Assembly: GCA_030247885.1 (NCBI GenBank)
Contig: JAPDRO010000003.1
Span: forward strand, 1,674,001 to 1,738,000
Source: Taxawa tesnikishii (nom. ined.)
Lineage: Eukaryota > Ascomycota > Dothideomycetes > Dothideales
DNA length: 64,000 nt
Reading direction: 5' to 3'
The translations under genes were made by a program, and so were the position numbers. Positions 45,714 through 58,000 of the stretch are shown piece by piece (within the stretch, counting starts at the first letter, position 1; each line of letters opens with the position of its first letter). The notes beneath the pieces were generated by a model that saw nothing but the letters and a program-made list of their open reading frames with translations, had not been told where the DNA came from and did not search any database.

Positions 45714-46391
45714 GTCTTGGTGTTGTAGACTCGCTATCCAGATACAAACAAGACGAATGGCGGGGCGAAAGTGTATGGGAACGTTTGATGACGATATGCT
45801 ACTTCTACTCCTCGGTACAAACACCCGAACACGCTAGGATCGGCAGGCACGGTGCTGTCGGCCCGAAACTCTGCTTCCTTCCCGATCTGCACTAACGAAG
45901 CGAGTCCTGCAGCACTCGTGCAGACGGACGTCGACCATCACCCACACACAACTGTACCGTGTTGTATTTGCAAAAAAAACTGTACCACCCACGTTGCATT
46001 GCCATCTTTCGTTTGCTGTCATCCTGCAGCAACGGCTCAGCTTGCCCATCACTAACTCGGAACATTGCGGGGTGAGTCAGAGAATTTCTTCGTGTATCAA
46101 TCCTCGCAGCTTTATTTGGAGAGGTTAAGGTTTTCTTGCGCGATTGTATTTCCATATCATCAAGCCCTTGGGGAAAGAGTTACTTTCGGGACAGCTGAGC
46201 GGTCTTACGCGTCCTGTACATGTTGTGTGGTCAAGACGCATGCATCGTATTAAATGCGGATGATAGAGCGCCCGTCACCACATGACCGACCGCTTCACGC
46301 TGTTGCATCAGTCACCTGCTAACCACAAACAGCTCGGACTCATACACATATGGAAACCCCTAAACTCTATACTTGAGAGCCGTCACCCAAC
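45714..46391. other. divergent intergenic region between AIM25 and SEN2
   Basis: Both start codons face outwards, so the 678 bases hold both promoters. No gene is supported. Confidence 0.5.
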
Positions 46392-47817
46392 ATGACCGAA
46401 GCGACCGCGACCACAGCAGATCTTCCTTCATCCAAGGTAGAGCCTGGAGCGGCAGAGAACCAAGCACCGAAACCACGGCCTAAAAGACCACCTAGGCCAA
46501 ACTATGCTAAGATTCACGCAAACCCGCTGCCACTTGCCACTCACCCTCTACCGGCTTTCATTCCGCAAAACCCCTTTCAGCTCTCCGGATAGCTTACCTA
46601 CTGATTCGGGACTTCTTCTTGCCTCCAACATCTCACTTACCGGAACCTTACATTGGATACTTTTCTTCGGAAACTCGTTCTGTTCACATCACCGATCTGA
46701 ATCACGTGCGCGCGCTATGGGAGATGGGTTTCTTTGGCAAAGGAACGTTGTCGCGAAGTGAGCCTAGTTGGGCAGAACGTGAGAGAGCGAGAAGGAAAGC
46801 AGGTGCGGAAGGGGGACTAGCGAGGAGGTTACTAGGAAAAGGAGAGAAGAGAGAAGAGCGTTCAAGCTGGAGCGAGCAAGGCTCGAGAGGGAGAAGATCG
46901 AGGAGCAGCTGAGAGAAGAAAGGCGACTTGCGAGAGAGCAGGCCGCGAAAGCCCAGTCTGAAACACGACTCGGAGAAAACGTCCAGGCCAATGATGCTGA
47001 TTCTGGGCTGGAGCACGTGTTTCCTTGGCAGAGCCAAAGCTCAGAGGATGTTGCAAAGGAGAACGGTCATCTAGTGTCTCCACAACAGGCCCCAGAGCCT
47101 GCTAATGTCACCAGTCCACCTGATATTTACGAAAAGCCCCACCTTGATCCAGCGACCAAGCCGTCTGTCGCAACTCAGGAACCGACAGCGGAAGACGGGG
47201 ACAAGACTATCGAACAAGCCGAGCCGGGAATCGACGTCAACCAGGAACATCTACAGCTTACCCTTGAAGAAGCCTTCTTCCTCAGCTACGGTCTCGGAGT
47301 CCTAGCAATCCACCCCTCACTCTCTCCATACCCGGATCTAACACCATCGCCCACGTCGCCCATCTCAACCCCCAACTTCTTCACCCTCTGCCGCACGCAC
47401 TCTAACTTTCCACCCGCCGCGATCTCGGCCCTCCAACCCGATGATCCATTCCTCCTTCACTACGCCGTCTACCACCACTACCGCTCTCTCGGCTGGGTGG
47501 TGCGACCCGGTATCAAATTCTCCGTGGATTACCTCCTCTACAATCGCGGCCCCGTCTTCTCGCACGCCGAGTTCGCAGTCATGATTGTACCCGAGTACAG
47601 CGCGCAGAGTGCAAAGGAAGGAGTGAAGGATTGGTGGTGGCTGCATTGTATCAACCGTGTCCAGAGCCAGGTCAGGAAGAGTCTGGTGGTTTGTTATGTG
47701 GAGGTACCGGATAGCCTGGATGATGTAGCGGCGGGAGATGTTGGAGCGGTGTTTAAGAAATATAGGATCAGGGAGTTTGTCATAAGGAGATGGCTAGCTA
47801 ATCGAAGCCGGGATTGA
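46392..47817 (+). CDS. sen2: Sen2, tRNA-splicing endonuclease catalytic subunit
   Basis: Sen2 cleaves the 5' splice site of intron-bearing tRNAs, of which two lie in this window. The start MTEATATTADLPSSKVEPG leads to a segment (HITDLNHVRALWEMGFFGKG) that is conserved in Sen2, a charged coiled stretch, then the endonuclease fold (YAVYHHYRSLGWVVRPGIKF, SVDYLLYNRGPVFSHAEFAV, NRVQSQVRKSLVVCYVEV). The catalytic triad residues are all visible: Tyr in DYLLYNRG, His in FSHAEF and Lys in RKSLVV. The frame changes twice, each time consistent with one missing base: at the TTT near 46575-46577 and in the AG-rich run near 46850-46860. With these the length is about 475 residues. Sen2 is essential in yeast, so sequence error is the likelier reading. 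Confidence 0.92.
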
Positions 47818-48168
47818 TGTGGACGTGTGTTCAGGAGGACAGCTCTACATGATTTATTGTATAGTAAAAGCCACGCGTAGCGGACGGAACATCTTGACCA
47901 AGCTGTACAGTATCATTGTTACTGTTTCGTGGCGTCTGGGAGACTGATCTGGCTCTTTACACTCTTCATACCGTCTGTCTTGGCGTTGAAACCGGCAACG
48001 TCACCTCTTTGACCCGCTACGACTGCTCAATGTCACAACGCGCCTCTGCTTTCATACATACCGTGAAACAGATATCCTGAAAACCAGCAGTTTACGCGAC
48101 TCCAAACAACCCCTTCCGCATCACTCGTTCGACCACTCATACCCACTTCCACCGCGCAACCACCCACC
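47818..48168. other. intergenic, SEN2 3' flank and UBC7 promoter
   Basis: No gene is supported. Confidence 0.5.
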
Positions 48169-48781
48169 ATGGCCTCCGTAGCCTCCAAACGCCTCTTCTC
48201 CGAATACAAACACCTAACCCAAGACCCTCCGGAAGGCATAACTGCCGGTCCGGTGACCGAGGACGACCTCTTCGTCTGGGAAGCGCTGATCGAAGGACCG
48301 GAGGGCACACCCTACGAAGGCGGCATCTTCCCCGCCGAGCTCAAATTCCCAAAAGACTACCCGCTCATGCCGCCCACCATGCGTTTCCTGTGCGAGATCT
48401 GGCATCCGAACGGTATCATATCCTCCAAACTCCCCTTCCCCCCATCCTCAGTATCTTATTGGGAAGAGAGAGAGAGAGAGAGAGAGAGCAGAAACGCCAG
48501 AGGGGCTGACATAACGAGCGAACACAGTGTACGCAAACGGCGCCGTCTGCATCTCGATCCTGCACCCGCCGGGCGACGACCCGAACCACTACGAGCACGC
48601 GAGCGAGAGGTGGAGCCCCATCCAGAGCGTGGAGAAGATTCTGATCAGCGTGATGAGCATGCTGGCGGAGCCGAATGACGAGAGCCCCGCCAACGTCGAC
48701 GCGGCGAGGATGTGGAGGGAGAAGAGGCCCGAGTTTGAGAGGAGGGTTAGAGCGGATGTGAGGCGGGCTTTGGGGTTGTGA
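48169..48781 (+). CDS. ubc7: Ubc7-type ubiquitin-conjugating enzyme E2 (ERAD)
   Basis: Ubc7 works with Cue1 and Hrd1/Doa10 at the ER membrane to ubiquitinate misfolded proteins. Exons 48169-48412 and 48528-48781 are joined by a 115-bp intron (GTATCA donor, CTGAC branch, ACACAG acceptor). The product has 165 residues, exactly the yeast length. The junction rebuilds the HPN motif ([16 protein letters not shown]), with catalytic Cys89. The acidic loop typical of Ubc7 ([18 protein letters not shown]) follows, and then [20 protein letters not shown]. The start [14 protein letters not shown] sits in a CCACCATGG context. The intron carries a (GA) microsatellite. The frame is intact. Confidence 0.97.
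48465..48488 (+). repeat. (AG)12 microsatellite inside the UBC7 intron
   Basis: Twelve AG dinucleotides lie inside the intron, about 40 bases before the acceptor. The repeat is not coding. Confidence 0.9.
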
Positions 48782-49537
48782 GGAGGGGGCATTGGAGTTG
48801 TGGAAGGAGGGGCGTGCATGGCTGAGATTGGGCGAGGTGGAAGGGCACACAGCAACGGTACGTTGGGGAAAAGATGGGATTGAGATTTCAGCATGGTGCT
48901 GGGGGCGCTGGGTAGGGAGTCTTTGCTGGCTTGTGTACACGTTCCTTTCCTACTTCGTCATGTTTCGTTAGTGGAGCGCGGCGTAATTTTCCCGTTGACG
49001 ACCAGCGCAGAGCTGGTGACGGTCAAGGGAGCCCATGGCGGGGGATCCTCGAGTAATCGGGCAGCGCTCACTGCCAGTCCGCTGGAACAGTATCTGTGTC
49101 CTTTGAGATTCGAAGAAAGGTAAGGAGGTGGAAAGGCTACAGATACATCCATAAAGATTGCGTTCGCGAGAGCGGTGAGGCTAGCGTGTTGGAAGGTGTA
49201 CGAGTGCTAGCGACTACGTCGACCCTTCATCAACAGGCTGGATGCGGCATCATGCTCTCACTTAGGGTAATCCTCGGCACATCAGGCTTCACCGCCGTCG
49301 CTAGTGTGGTTGCCTCGACGCCATTCCCTGGCTTGATGTGCCAGACGTCCGACTTCGGACTACGGGCCCGTTGCGGCATCGTTAGGTAAGGATCTGCTTC
49401 GATTGCATCGCACTATCGCTATCAAGCCAAGACATGAAGCAATGCTAAACATGATGCCCAGTCTGGTTGTGACATGAAGAACAACAGGAACAAGGAAATG
49501 CAAACGAGCCACTGAAAGACCAAACCGGTCTCCAAGC
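48782..49537. other. convergent 3' flanks
   Basis: The sequence lies between UBC7 and the end of the Gln-rich gene. Short frames only; no repeat or RNA gene is visible. Confidence 0.5.
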
Positions 49538-51331
49538 TCAGCCGCTCCAATGCTCACGTCCCACCCATCCTTGCTTCTCATCGGGGTATCCGCTGTTGCC
49601 GCTTCTTGGAGGGTTCTGCGCCGAGCCGGCGCTGCCGGCCTGCGACAGCGCGCTCAGGTTCATGGCTGTTCCGTATCCCGGCGGTGAAAACGCTGGGATC
49701 GCTGGATCGGAACCGCCCGGAGCCTGCTGAGTCGGTCCTTCGTCATATCCTTCATGTCCGACCCAATCTCTCTTCTCATCCGGATACACGTCCTCCGGCA
49801 GAAGGGTCCGCTCTGTGTTGGTCCTCAGAGGGGCCTGTTGCTGTGGTGCTTGCTCTTGGACTGGATAGATTGGCTGAGCTGGAGTCTGCTGCGTCGACTG
49901 CGTCTGTACAAACGTGTAAGGTGGCTGTGATGTTGGAGCCGGCAGGTGAGCATACCGAGGCTGCGGAACCGGCGTCTCTCGCTGAGCGCGCTGCATCCAC
50001 GACGGCCGTGGAGCGGGTCTGAAGACGTGCTGCTCAGCGTTAGGTAACATTTCGTGCTGCTGTGGTGGAGGAGGCAACAGCTGCTGTTGACGAGGGGCAG
50101 GCAGCAAACGCTGCGGAGGAGCTGGTGCCTCTGGTTCATCGTCGTCCAGTTCCTCAATCTCTGGATCTTCGACATACCCAGAACTCCGGACTGGACGGTC
50201 TTGGTGCGCAGAGCGGGTGTATACGTTGGTCGTCCGGGTGTTGATCACTTTCGTGTTCTTGTACACAACAGGCTGGGGCGGCGGCGGTGGCTGGTGTTGT
50301 GCCGGCGGCGGCTGCTGGACCATGTTGATGTTGATGCTGATGGGCTGAGGCGTGGCTGCTGCGACTGGTTGTGGCTGTGGCTGCGGTTGCACTGGTTGTG
50401 CTTGTGGCTGCGATTGCTGTTGCGGCCGTTGTGCAAGTGCCGTCATCCGCTGGGTGATCTCCAGGTTTTGCTTCATCAGCTCCTGCAACAGAGTTGACTG
50501 CTGTTGCGCCTGGGTGGAAGACTGTGCTTGTTGTTGCTGCTGTTTGGCTCGCTCTATCCGCTCCAGGATGTGTTGGTTCTCCATCTTCAGCTCTTGCACT
50601 TGAGCTTGTTGCTGCTGGAGCTGATGAAAGGCTTGTCGCTGGGCCGCTTGAGCATCGTTTTGCTGCTGCTGACGCTGTCGGGTCAATGCAAGCGACATGT
50701 TGCCCAGCTGTTCGGTGAGGCGCTCCCGCTCTCCCCTCTCGGCGGCGAATTGCCTTTCGAACCTTTCCCTCTGATCAACGAGCATACGATGAGAATTCGC
50801 ATCCTGCTCGGCCAGTTCATGTTGTATGCGCTGTATTTCTTCCTGGCTCATACTCTGCATATCACCACTTCTTCTGATGGTCATCGTTTCCGATCCATGT
50901 ATGGGTGGTCTCCTGCGAATGATAGCGTTCGTTCTCTCCAACGTAGTCCCAACTATAGGGTCAACGTAGAGCCTGCCAGTGTTCAACCCGAGGCAAGCTC
51001 TTGTGTCTGCTATGTATGCGTTTAGATGCAGCAAGGTCAGTGTTTCTTGGCGCTCCAGATCTGCTTCCGGGATGGGGTGCGTAGCCGGCATGGGACCGCT
51101 GAAGATCGTCAGACTCAAGCAGAACGCCTTGGGAAAGGGTCGTAGTACTTACACCCATCCCGCCAGTCTGAACACATGTTCTTCTTCAAGGTGAATCCCT
51201 GCTCGCCAAGGGTCGGCGAACTCAGGTGGCAAGACGTACACCAAGTCATACGCAAGGGGTGTCTCTCTGTTTCTTGTCATGGTGATTTCCTCATCCCAGC
51301 TGGAACGTTTTTGGCGGCTGTTGCTCCACAT
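49538..51331 (-). CDS. Gln/Pro-rich protein with central coiled coil
   Basis: Two exons (51331-51153, 51098-49538) are joined by a 54-bp intron with donor GTAAGT, branch TCTGAC and acceptor TTCAG. The junction encodes LAGWVGPMPATHPIPEADL, and the product has 579 residues. The N-terminal part (MWSNSRQKRSSWDEEITMTR, then ADPWRAGIHLEEEHVFRLAG) is globular and ends around residue 130. Residues 150-270 form a Gln-rich coiled coil (EEIQRIQHELAEQD, then RQQQQNDAQAAQRQAFHQLQ). The rest is disordered Pro/Gln sequence with short repeats ending SGYPDEKQGWVGREHWSG, a Tyr-Pro-Asp-Glu-Lys word that also occurs near residue 505 as DVYPDEKRDWVGHEGYD. The repeated YPDEK-x-x-WVG word looks like a short linear motif. 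No enzyme domain is seen, and no family is recognised. Confidence 0.8.
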
Positions 51332-53323
51332 CTTTCGGTGCTCTGATAACAGGGAGGCCTCGGTTGGCTGATATACGATAGGTACTGTGATCGGATCGGG
51401 TCTGAGCCGGTAAGGACGTTAAGCTGGAGAAGATGCGCAAGACTTGTGGTCAAAGAATGCGGTTTACGGGATCGCGGCAGGTTTATATAGGCACAATACG
51501 TGGCACCCAGTTCGTGACGTTCAAGATCGTGTGGTACCGCCTACCTGTCCCCGGTCATACGTAGGTGACAGGCACATGAGCGACGCTTCAAGCACTGACT
51601 GTGACGTTCTGCTGGCCCCTTGGTATCGCCCAAAGAACCTCTCCATGGGGAACGAGCCCAGTTTTCCTGTGGCAGTTTGGCAGCGATCTCGATCCAACAT
51701 CACGAGCGTGTTGACTTCCCAAAAGCAATCTGTGCAAAAGGATGGCCTGGGTGGACTTTGGCTCCGGTGATCAATATATAGAAGGCATGTGTAGATCTGA
51801 GAAGGCGGAACGCCGCACGTGCTCTCTCAAAGCTTCGTTGCAACGTAGCGTTGATACTGTTCGAGTAAATGGGTGACGGAATGAGTTCTAACAGGCATCT
51901 GGCATTGCGGATCAAAGAGAAAGAGCTATCATATATACGTGCGTGGCGGGCGTCAGACCTGGAGTCCCATAAAACATAGCCATACTCCAGGTTGAATAGG
52001 AGATGGGACAAACAAAAGCTATTGATCTTGTGTGACTGCCATTGCGTTTGATTTCACGGCTCTGAGAGCTCCTTGAAGTCTGATGTAAAGACACCCTAGC
52101 CGTCAATCTGATCTTGCATCTGGCAGTGTTTGTCTTAGATGTGTTCGGTAACGATATGCGATGTTGATCGTTTCCGCATGGGATTGCTGAACACCGACAT
52201 CGTCGTAGATTCGGCCTCTGCATCTGTGTGCAGTAGATGCGCAGGCCTTAGCCCATTCCCTGTTCCTTACGTGTTTTGTTCATATGTTTTCCGCAACAAT
52301 TGGCTAATCTGAGAGATATAGATATCTGCTTCGCAATCTGTCCGGTGCTTCTTCAACTTCAGCTGGCCAAATGTCTGCACGGACAGACCGATCTGACAAT
52401 TAGTCTAGCACCAAACTATCGAATTGCCAAGCAGTACATGCATAGAACGAGAAGATGCCTACCCAGAACATCGTAAGATCTGAGTCTTCGGAAATTGCTC
52501 GTAGGGCAACCCTTTCATGAACCATTTATTCATCTGCCTTGTGCAACGATTGCTCAAGCAACGTATCATTTGCTTGGACGAGAAAGAACAGTTATAGCAC
52601 AGATCAAAACTCCTCGCAAGTACGAAGCGACAATATGTGCTAGAGTCTGTCAATGCATTGATATCGAAGGAAGTAAGTGAGGTTGAAGTTGAGTTGAAGC
52701 GCTTGGCACCGCGGAATGCCTCCGTGTCCCGGACAAAGGAAGGGGACTTTCGCTCAACCCCATCGACTTCCACCTCATCCTCCATCTCCCCTCCCTCATC
52801 ACAACAAAGGCAGGTCGAGGAGGGATGATCCCTAACGGCACGCGAGCCAGTACACATGCCGACAAAGCCGCGGGGCAGCAATATGCCACACGTGAGGTTT
52901 GAGACGGTCCCCGCACTGTAGGTCCTCGCGCGATATGGCTGCAGATGTCGTGATCAGCCTAAGCAAGCGTTTTGTATGGCCGATCAGGGACATACCAGCC
53001 TTACTATCCAATGATAGCCAAGCTTCGTTGCCCGCCTCTCTCTCTACCATCAGTCATTGGCATATGCTATGGTACATCTACGGCCCGAGGGTGGGCAGCA
53101 TATTGCTGAAACCCACGAGCCTAGCGATTTCGGTGAGCCTGCTATGCTCTCGGCATCCGTTTTCGTACAAGCATGATAGCGTAAGGATCGCCGTGTCTAA
53201 TATACCCTGTGTGGTTCCTGCATCTATTTCTTCGTTTCTCGGACTCTCTCTACCTCTTGCTGTCGCGCTCCGTCCGTTTCTTTGCTCTTCAGTTAAGAAC
53301 GTTGAATTGCAGAAGGTGACACA
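51332..53323. other. divergent intergenic region, about 2 kb
   Basis: A 63-codon acidic frame (52637-52828) with Ser/Thr-rich tail is the only one with any character, but it has no start context, splice partner or domain. The last 150 bases are the leader of the MFS gene. No repeats or RNA genes are visible. Confidence 0.4.
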
Positions 53324-55184
53324 ATGTCAGGCCCGCAAATCAACACCGGCGTCTCAAAGACCGAGGTTGATGCCATCACCACACCTGCTCCAGCGCCGTC
53401 TGTGAACTCCACTGAGCTCGACGACGCCTATGCTCTTTACAAGAATGGGGATGCAACAGACGTTGACCCTGCAGAGGCCAAACGAGTACTACGCAAGATC
53501 GATTTCCGTATCGTGCCAGTGCTTTTCGTCATCTACATGCTCCAGTACCTTGACAAGAACGGGATTAACTACGCTAGCGTTTACGGCTTGCAAAAAGGGA
53601 CAAATTTGAAAGGAGACGATTACTCTTGGTTGGGGAGTATATTCTACTTTGGTGAGCCTGTAGTAATAATGTCGATCGTTTCAATCTAACATGGGGTCTA
53701 CAGGATACATGGTAGCGCAATATCCGGCAGGCTATCTCATGCAGAAGCTACCTATTGCGAAATTTTTGGGCGCGACAACGCTGGGTAACGTCGCTCGTTT
53801 ACCCCAATGATACGGAACTGACGCGATATGCAGGATGGGGAGTCATTGTGATCACCACACCAGCATGCCATAGTTTCGCAGGAATGGCGACAAACAGGTT
53901 CCTGCTGGGTGCTGTAGAAGCGGCTGTCAATCCTGGTTTCGTCCTGATCATGAGCATGTAAGTCGTCTAAGTCTGACTTCGCCGTCTTTCGGCTTCTGAC
54001 AATAGTCCAGGTGGTACACTGCGGCTGAACAGCCTCTCCGGCTCGAAGCTTACTATTGTACAAACGGTAGCAGGATTGCCACCCTCTTCGAACGCTAGCC
54101 ACTGATGCGGTACAGGACTTGCGACCATGTTTGGTGGTTTGATCGGTTACGCTGTAGGCCACATCACGACCGGTCTCGCTCGATGGATGTACGTCTTCAT
54201 CATCTTCGGATCCTGCAGCATTGCCGCTGGCATCCTCACGTTGCTCGTCCTCCCCGATCTTCCTTCTACAGCCAAATTCCTGAAAGAGCACGAGCGGGTG
54301 ATCGCGGTTGAAAGGGTAGCGGGCAACAGGCAAGGAGTCAAGAACCACCACTTCAAGAAGCACCAACTCTGGCAGACCCTCAAAGATCCGAAGACATGGA
54401 TACTGTTTGTGATGGCAGTCGGAGCGCAAGTAAGGATACCGCGTGCATACAGCAAGGGAGGCTGAGGCTTACGGTTTGATTCAGGTCCCCAACACCGCCC
54501 TCACGCAATTCGCGTCGATCATTGTTGGCTCTTTTGGATTCGACACCCTGGGTACACAGTACCTGCAGATCCCAGGAGGAGCGGTTCAGTTTCTCAGTTT
54601 GCTGCTGGGAGGTATCATATGCTCCAGATGGCCAAACATACGGTGCATCACTATGATCACGGCAAACAGTATATGCATCATCGGAAGCGCCATGCTGGTG
54701 AGCTTGCCGAGTAGTAACAAATGGGGTCGCCTGGTCGGACTTTGGCTGTGCTACTTCCAGGGCCTTGGGTTTAGCATGAGGTACGTGAACACCGCAAACG
54801 CATCAGCTTCGCGCGAAGCACTCGCTGAGCATATCCTAGCTTGACCATAGTAAGCTCGAACGTGGCTGGGTACACGAAGAAGCAGCTCACCGGAGCGATC
54901 CTCTTCACCGGATACTGCGTGGGCAACATCATCGGACCGCAAACATTCAAGAGCAGCGAGAAGCCCGGTTACCACAGCGCATACATTGCCATGCTGGCCG
55001 GGTACGTCATCAAGCTCGTGGCCGTCTGCGTGCTGTATGCATACATGTGGTCTGTCAACAAGAAGAGGGACAAGGCCGCCGCGGCCGCGGAACGACGAGC
55101 GTGGATCAAGAGAAGGCGGGTATTGAGATGGGAATGCATGACAAGACGGAATTGGAGAACCCGGACTTCAGATATACTCTGTAG
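53324..55184 (+). CDS. Dal5-like MFS transporter (anion:cation symporter family)
   Basis: Seven exons (53324-53651, 53704-53784, 53834-53957, 54011-54066, 54116-54429, 54485-54780, 54840-55184) give about 514 residues. All introns are 49-59 bp with proper signals. The segments MLQYLDKNGINYASVYGLQK, then DYSWLGSIFYFGYMVAQYPA and TPACHSFAGMATNRFLLGAV are diagnostic of the allantoate/nicotinate/pantothenate (ACS) permease family; twelve helices are expected. The C terminus ends MGMHDKTELENPDFRYTL, which is family-typical, but it is reached only after one base is added near 55072-55105. The substrate cannot be told from sequence: Dal5-like proteins move allantoate, dipeptides, vitamins or organic acids. 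Exons 2 to 4 are short and invisible to plain frame scanning. The NCS1 permease lies 5 kb away. Confidence 0.92.
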
Positions 55185-55656
55185 GGGCAATACCAAGCGG
55201 GTACATGCTTCAGCAGAAATGTGGTCTGTTCCTGCTACACAAATGAGATTACCTATCCGTTTCGTCCAATACTTCTGTTCGCTAAACGATGCGTTACTCG
55301 ACGGAGATCACTAACAAAAAAACACATCGATGTCTGTTGTCCTTGGTCCGGTCTATGAACTGAAATGGTTCCGCTGCTTGCAGCGTGGTAGCCTACGTTT
55401 CACTACCTGGCGACCTGCTCCTTTTAGGCCTGGCCTAGATCTGCACCGCCTTGCTGCGGTGGCCCTGAGCCGTGTTGCTTGAGAACGGCTCAATTGGATA
55501 CGCTACACGCCGTATCTTATTCATCCTGTAGCCTTGATACCTAAATAGAGACATCTATCGATCTTCATTAGTTATGGGGTTGTATGACAATGGAGAGTGC
55601 TGTGCGAACTCACTTGACACACCTCGCTCGATGGTCGCAGCTGGTGCGAGAGATGC
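55185..55656. other. convergent 3' flanks
   Basis: The sequence lies between the MFS gene and the end of the Pro-rich membrane protein gene. No gene is visible. Confidence 0.5.
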
Positions 55657-57267
55657 TTAGTTGGTTTGCTGAGGAAGACCTGGTTCCGGAGGTCCAACCC
55701 ACGGCGCCCCATCACCTCCTCTGACCTGCGTCTGGATGCTGTCTTCGCTCCGGGGCACCGACTCAGCTGTGGCATAGATCCACTCGGGCACAGCTGCGGG
55801 TTGCGGCGTTGCTTCCCGGTATCGCTGCGGATGCTGCGGGTTTGCATCGTCTTGCGTGTTCACCGGGCGGTATTGTTGCGCGGGCTGAACAAGGGTTTGT
55901 TCGTGTCCTGGAAGAGCGCTATCGAGCCGCTGGGGTGGAGCTGTCGGCGGAGCAGGTGAGATGGCAGACGATATACCGACAGCAGCCTGATCGAGGGCAG
56001 GTTGAGGCACGGCAGATCTGCGAGGTACAGTCAAAGGTACAACACTAGGCCTGAGCTCGGCGAAATCGGGCATGCGTCCCCTTCCCGAGGACGAGAGGTC
56101 GCGTGGTCCCAAATAAGGTCTGACAGACGAGTTGGGTGCGGATTGACGGTGTAGCTTGCTTTCGGAGATAGGGAGACCGTTTAGTATTGGCGCAAGTCCT
56201 CCAGAAGGAACGAGTGCTCTGCTGCCTTGGAGCTGGATTGTGTTGCTGCCGGCCAGGTTGTTAGGCTGACGGGTGTTAGGAACACCAAGCAAAGCCTCCT
56301 GTAGTCTCGATGACCTTCTTACTGGATGGATTGCAATGTAGGGAGTGTTGTCAATAGCTCTTCTGATTTGGTCAAGGTCTGACTGCTCTTGGGCTGCATC
56401 ATCGCGTTCTCGATCGTTATGGTAACCAGCGTTGACAAAGTCGCCCCGCACATCTTCTGGCCTCTCGTAGTAGTCGCGTGTGAAATTCTGCTCCATGCTA
56501 CGGTGGTGGTAAGGCCAGAAGTTTCTTGGTCTGTCGTGCTCACGGATCAAAGGATGAGCTGCTTCGATCCGACCGCCGCCCATTCCTTCGTCCTGAAGCG
56601 GTTGATGATCGGGATCATGGTAGGCATCGATTGCACGCGGGAACACTCGAGGAACCTCCTGGTATCCTACGGGAACATAGCATTGAAGAGGTGTCTCATA
56701 CAATGCCGGGTTGTCGCATAGGTTCTGGAAAGGGTATTGTTGATGCTCGGGCGGAGGTGCGTCTAGCATAGGCGCATCGTTGTGCTCTTGGATAGTGTCA
56801 TCATAAGGCAGGCATTCAACCTGCCCTCGGATTGCTTCTCCGCGTTCAGTTAGTATTGGAGGAAGAGCAGCAGCCGTGACTTGGTGGTCATGGTCTGCAC
56901 GCATCGGCGACTGGTCGATGGGATCTTCAAGCGGTACATCTCCATCACTCAGAGACACATCTCCGGATGAGCCGCTGGCTGAGCCTTCGTTACTGAGCTC
57001 GTGAGCCACGTGATTCGAAAAAGGCGAATGGGGTCTTTGTATGCCAATGGGGAGGCCAGAATCGTTGCCGTTGTTGGTCGGATCGTAGTCAGCATTCCTT
57101 AGATGGCTTCTATCATGTCCGGATGGATTATCAGGATCATCTGTACGGAGGGTGAAGTTGCATTGACGTCCGAGAGGTAAGAGAACAACGACGACAATGA
57201 CGATTGTGAGAACAATTGTAGCAATGGGGACCTCAAATAAGAGGGCAATGTTTGCGTTGAGTTGCAT
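55657..57267 (-). CDS. single-pass membrane protein with long Pro/Gln-rich tail
   Basis: One open frame of 536 residues begins MQLNANIALLFEVPIATIVL with a helix running to about residue 33 (TIVIVVVVLLPLG). The short N terminus and the following basic RQCNF suggest a type III or signal-anchored protein with its tail in the cytosol. The rest is disordered, rich in Asp, Pro, Gln and Arg, with no Cys motif; a His/Tyr-rich stretch (NFWPYHHRSMEQNFTRDYYE) lies near residue 265. No domain is recognised. The end near 55657 (EPGLPQQTN) is plausible. The upstream ATG context at 57267 is the only in-frame start. It may be a linker or adaptor, but this is a guess. It lies downstream of the convergent MFS gene, with no sign of co-regulation. 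Confidence 0.72.
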   Translation of the reverse strand: MQLNANIALLFEVPIATIVLTIVIVVVVLLPLGRQCNFTLRTDDPDNPSGHDRSHLRNADYDPTNNGNDSGLPIGIQRPHSPFSNHVAHELSNEGSASGSSGDVSLSDGDVPLEDPIDQSPMRADHDHQVTAAALPPILTERGEAIRGQVECLPYDDTIQEHNDAPMLDAPPPEHQQYPFQNLCDNPALYETPLQCYVPVGYQEVPRVFPRAIDAYHDPDHQPLQDEGMGGGRIEAAHPLIREHDRPRNFWPYHHRSMEQNFTRDYYERPEDVRGDFVNAGYHNDRERDDAAQEQSDLDQIRRAIDNTPYIAIHPVRRSSRLQEALLGVPNTRQPNNLAGSNTIQLQGSRALVPSGGLAPILNGLPISESKLHRQSAPNSSVRPYLGPRDLSSSGRGRMPDFAELRPSVVPLTVPRRSAVPQPALDQAAVGISSAISPAPPTAPPQRLDSALPGHEQTLVQPAQQYRPVNTQDDANPQHPQRYREATPQPAAVPEWIYATAESVPRSEDSIQTQVRGGDGAPWVGPPEPGLPQQTN

Positions 57268-58000
57268 AGCTGCTTACTTGATTCAGTAGAAGAGTGGTTA
57301 TCTATGGTTGTTGCTCTACTGGAAGCGTTGGGCTGAAGGTTCTTTTATATAGCCAGTGCCATGCTCAAGGCATGTCTTGATCTTGCTGAGGATCTGCTTT
57401 TGCCAAAATCGGATCGCATCTATAGGTTTGCTCGGACAATCTGCAATCAGCCATCTGGATACATGGGAAAACACCGGACCCTGCTTCAGGATCTAGATCT
57501 GAACCCTGTGCGTCTTGCTAAACATGTCCAGATTCGAGGGATTGAGAGGTCTTGAAATACCCACACGTGCTTTCGCGCCATTGCACATAACGAACTTGCA
57601 AATCAAGACAGCCCTGACACCCGACCGTTGCCATGATCGAGATGTCTTCTATGCTCCCCACTCAGGGAGTGCGACAACATCGCCGATGCTTGCCACGTAG
57701 CTGTCCACCGAGTAACAGCGGAGTGGTTGACGCGGAGATTCTTCTTTCAATGTGGCTGGTGTTCTGGGTGATAGATAGTCGCTTAACGGCTGGGTTGTTA
57801 TATTTTTGATTCAGAAGCCGAAGCAGATCTCTTAACAGCAATTGGTTGCTATTCCAAGCAATCGCCTGATTTGATTGGTTGAAACAGAAACTCCCCGCGT
57901 GTTCGTTCCCACACTGCCCCGCTCGCATACAGCTTACCATCACGCCCGACAACTTGTCGACCGTCTTACCTCTTGCTTCTAGTCTTCATGTAAAGCCACC
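57268..58000. other. divergent intergenic region
   Basis: The space between two oppositely oriented starts should hold both promoters. No gene is supported. Confidence 0.5.

Noticed and set aside
52637-52828. acidic Ser/Thr-rich 63-codon frame
   Set aside because: No start context, splice partner or domain; it is probably non-coding.
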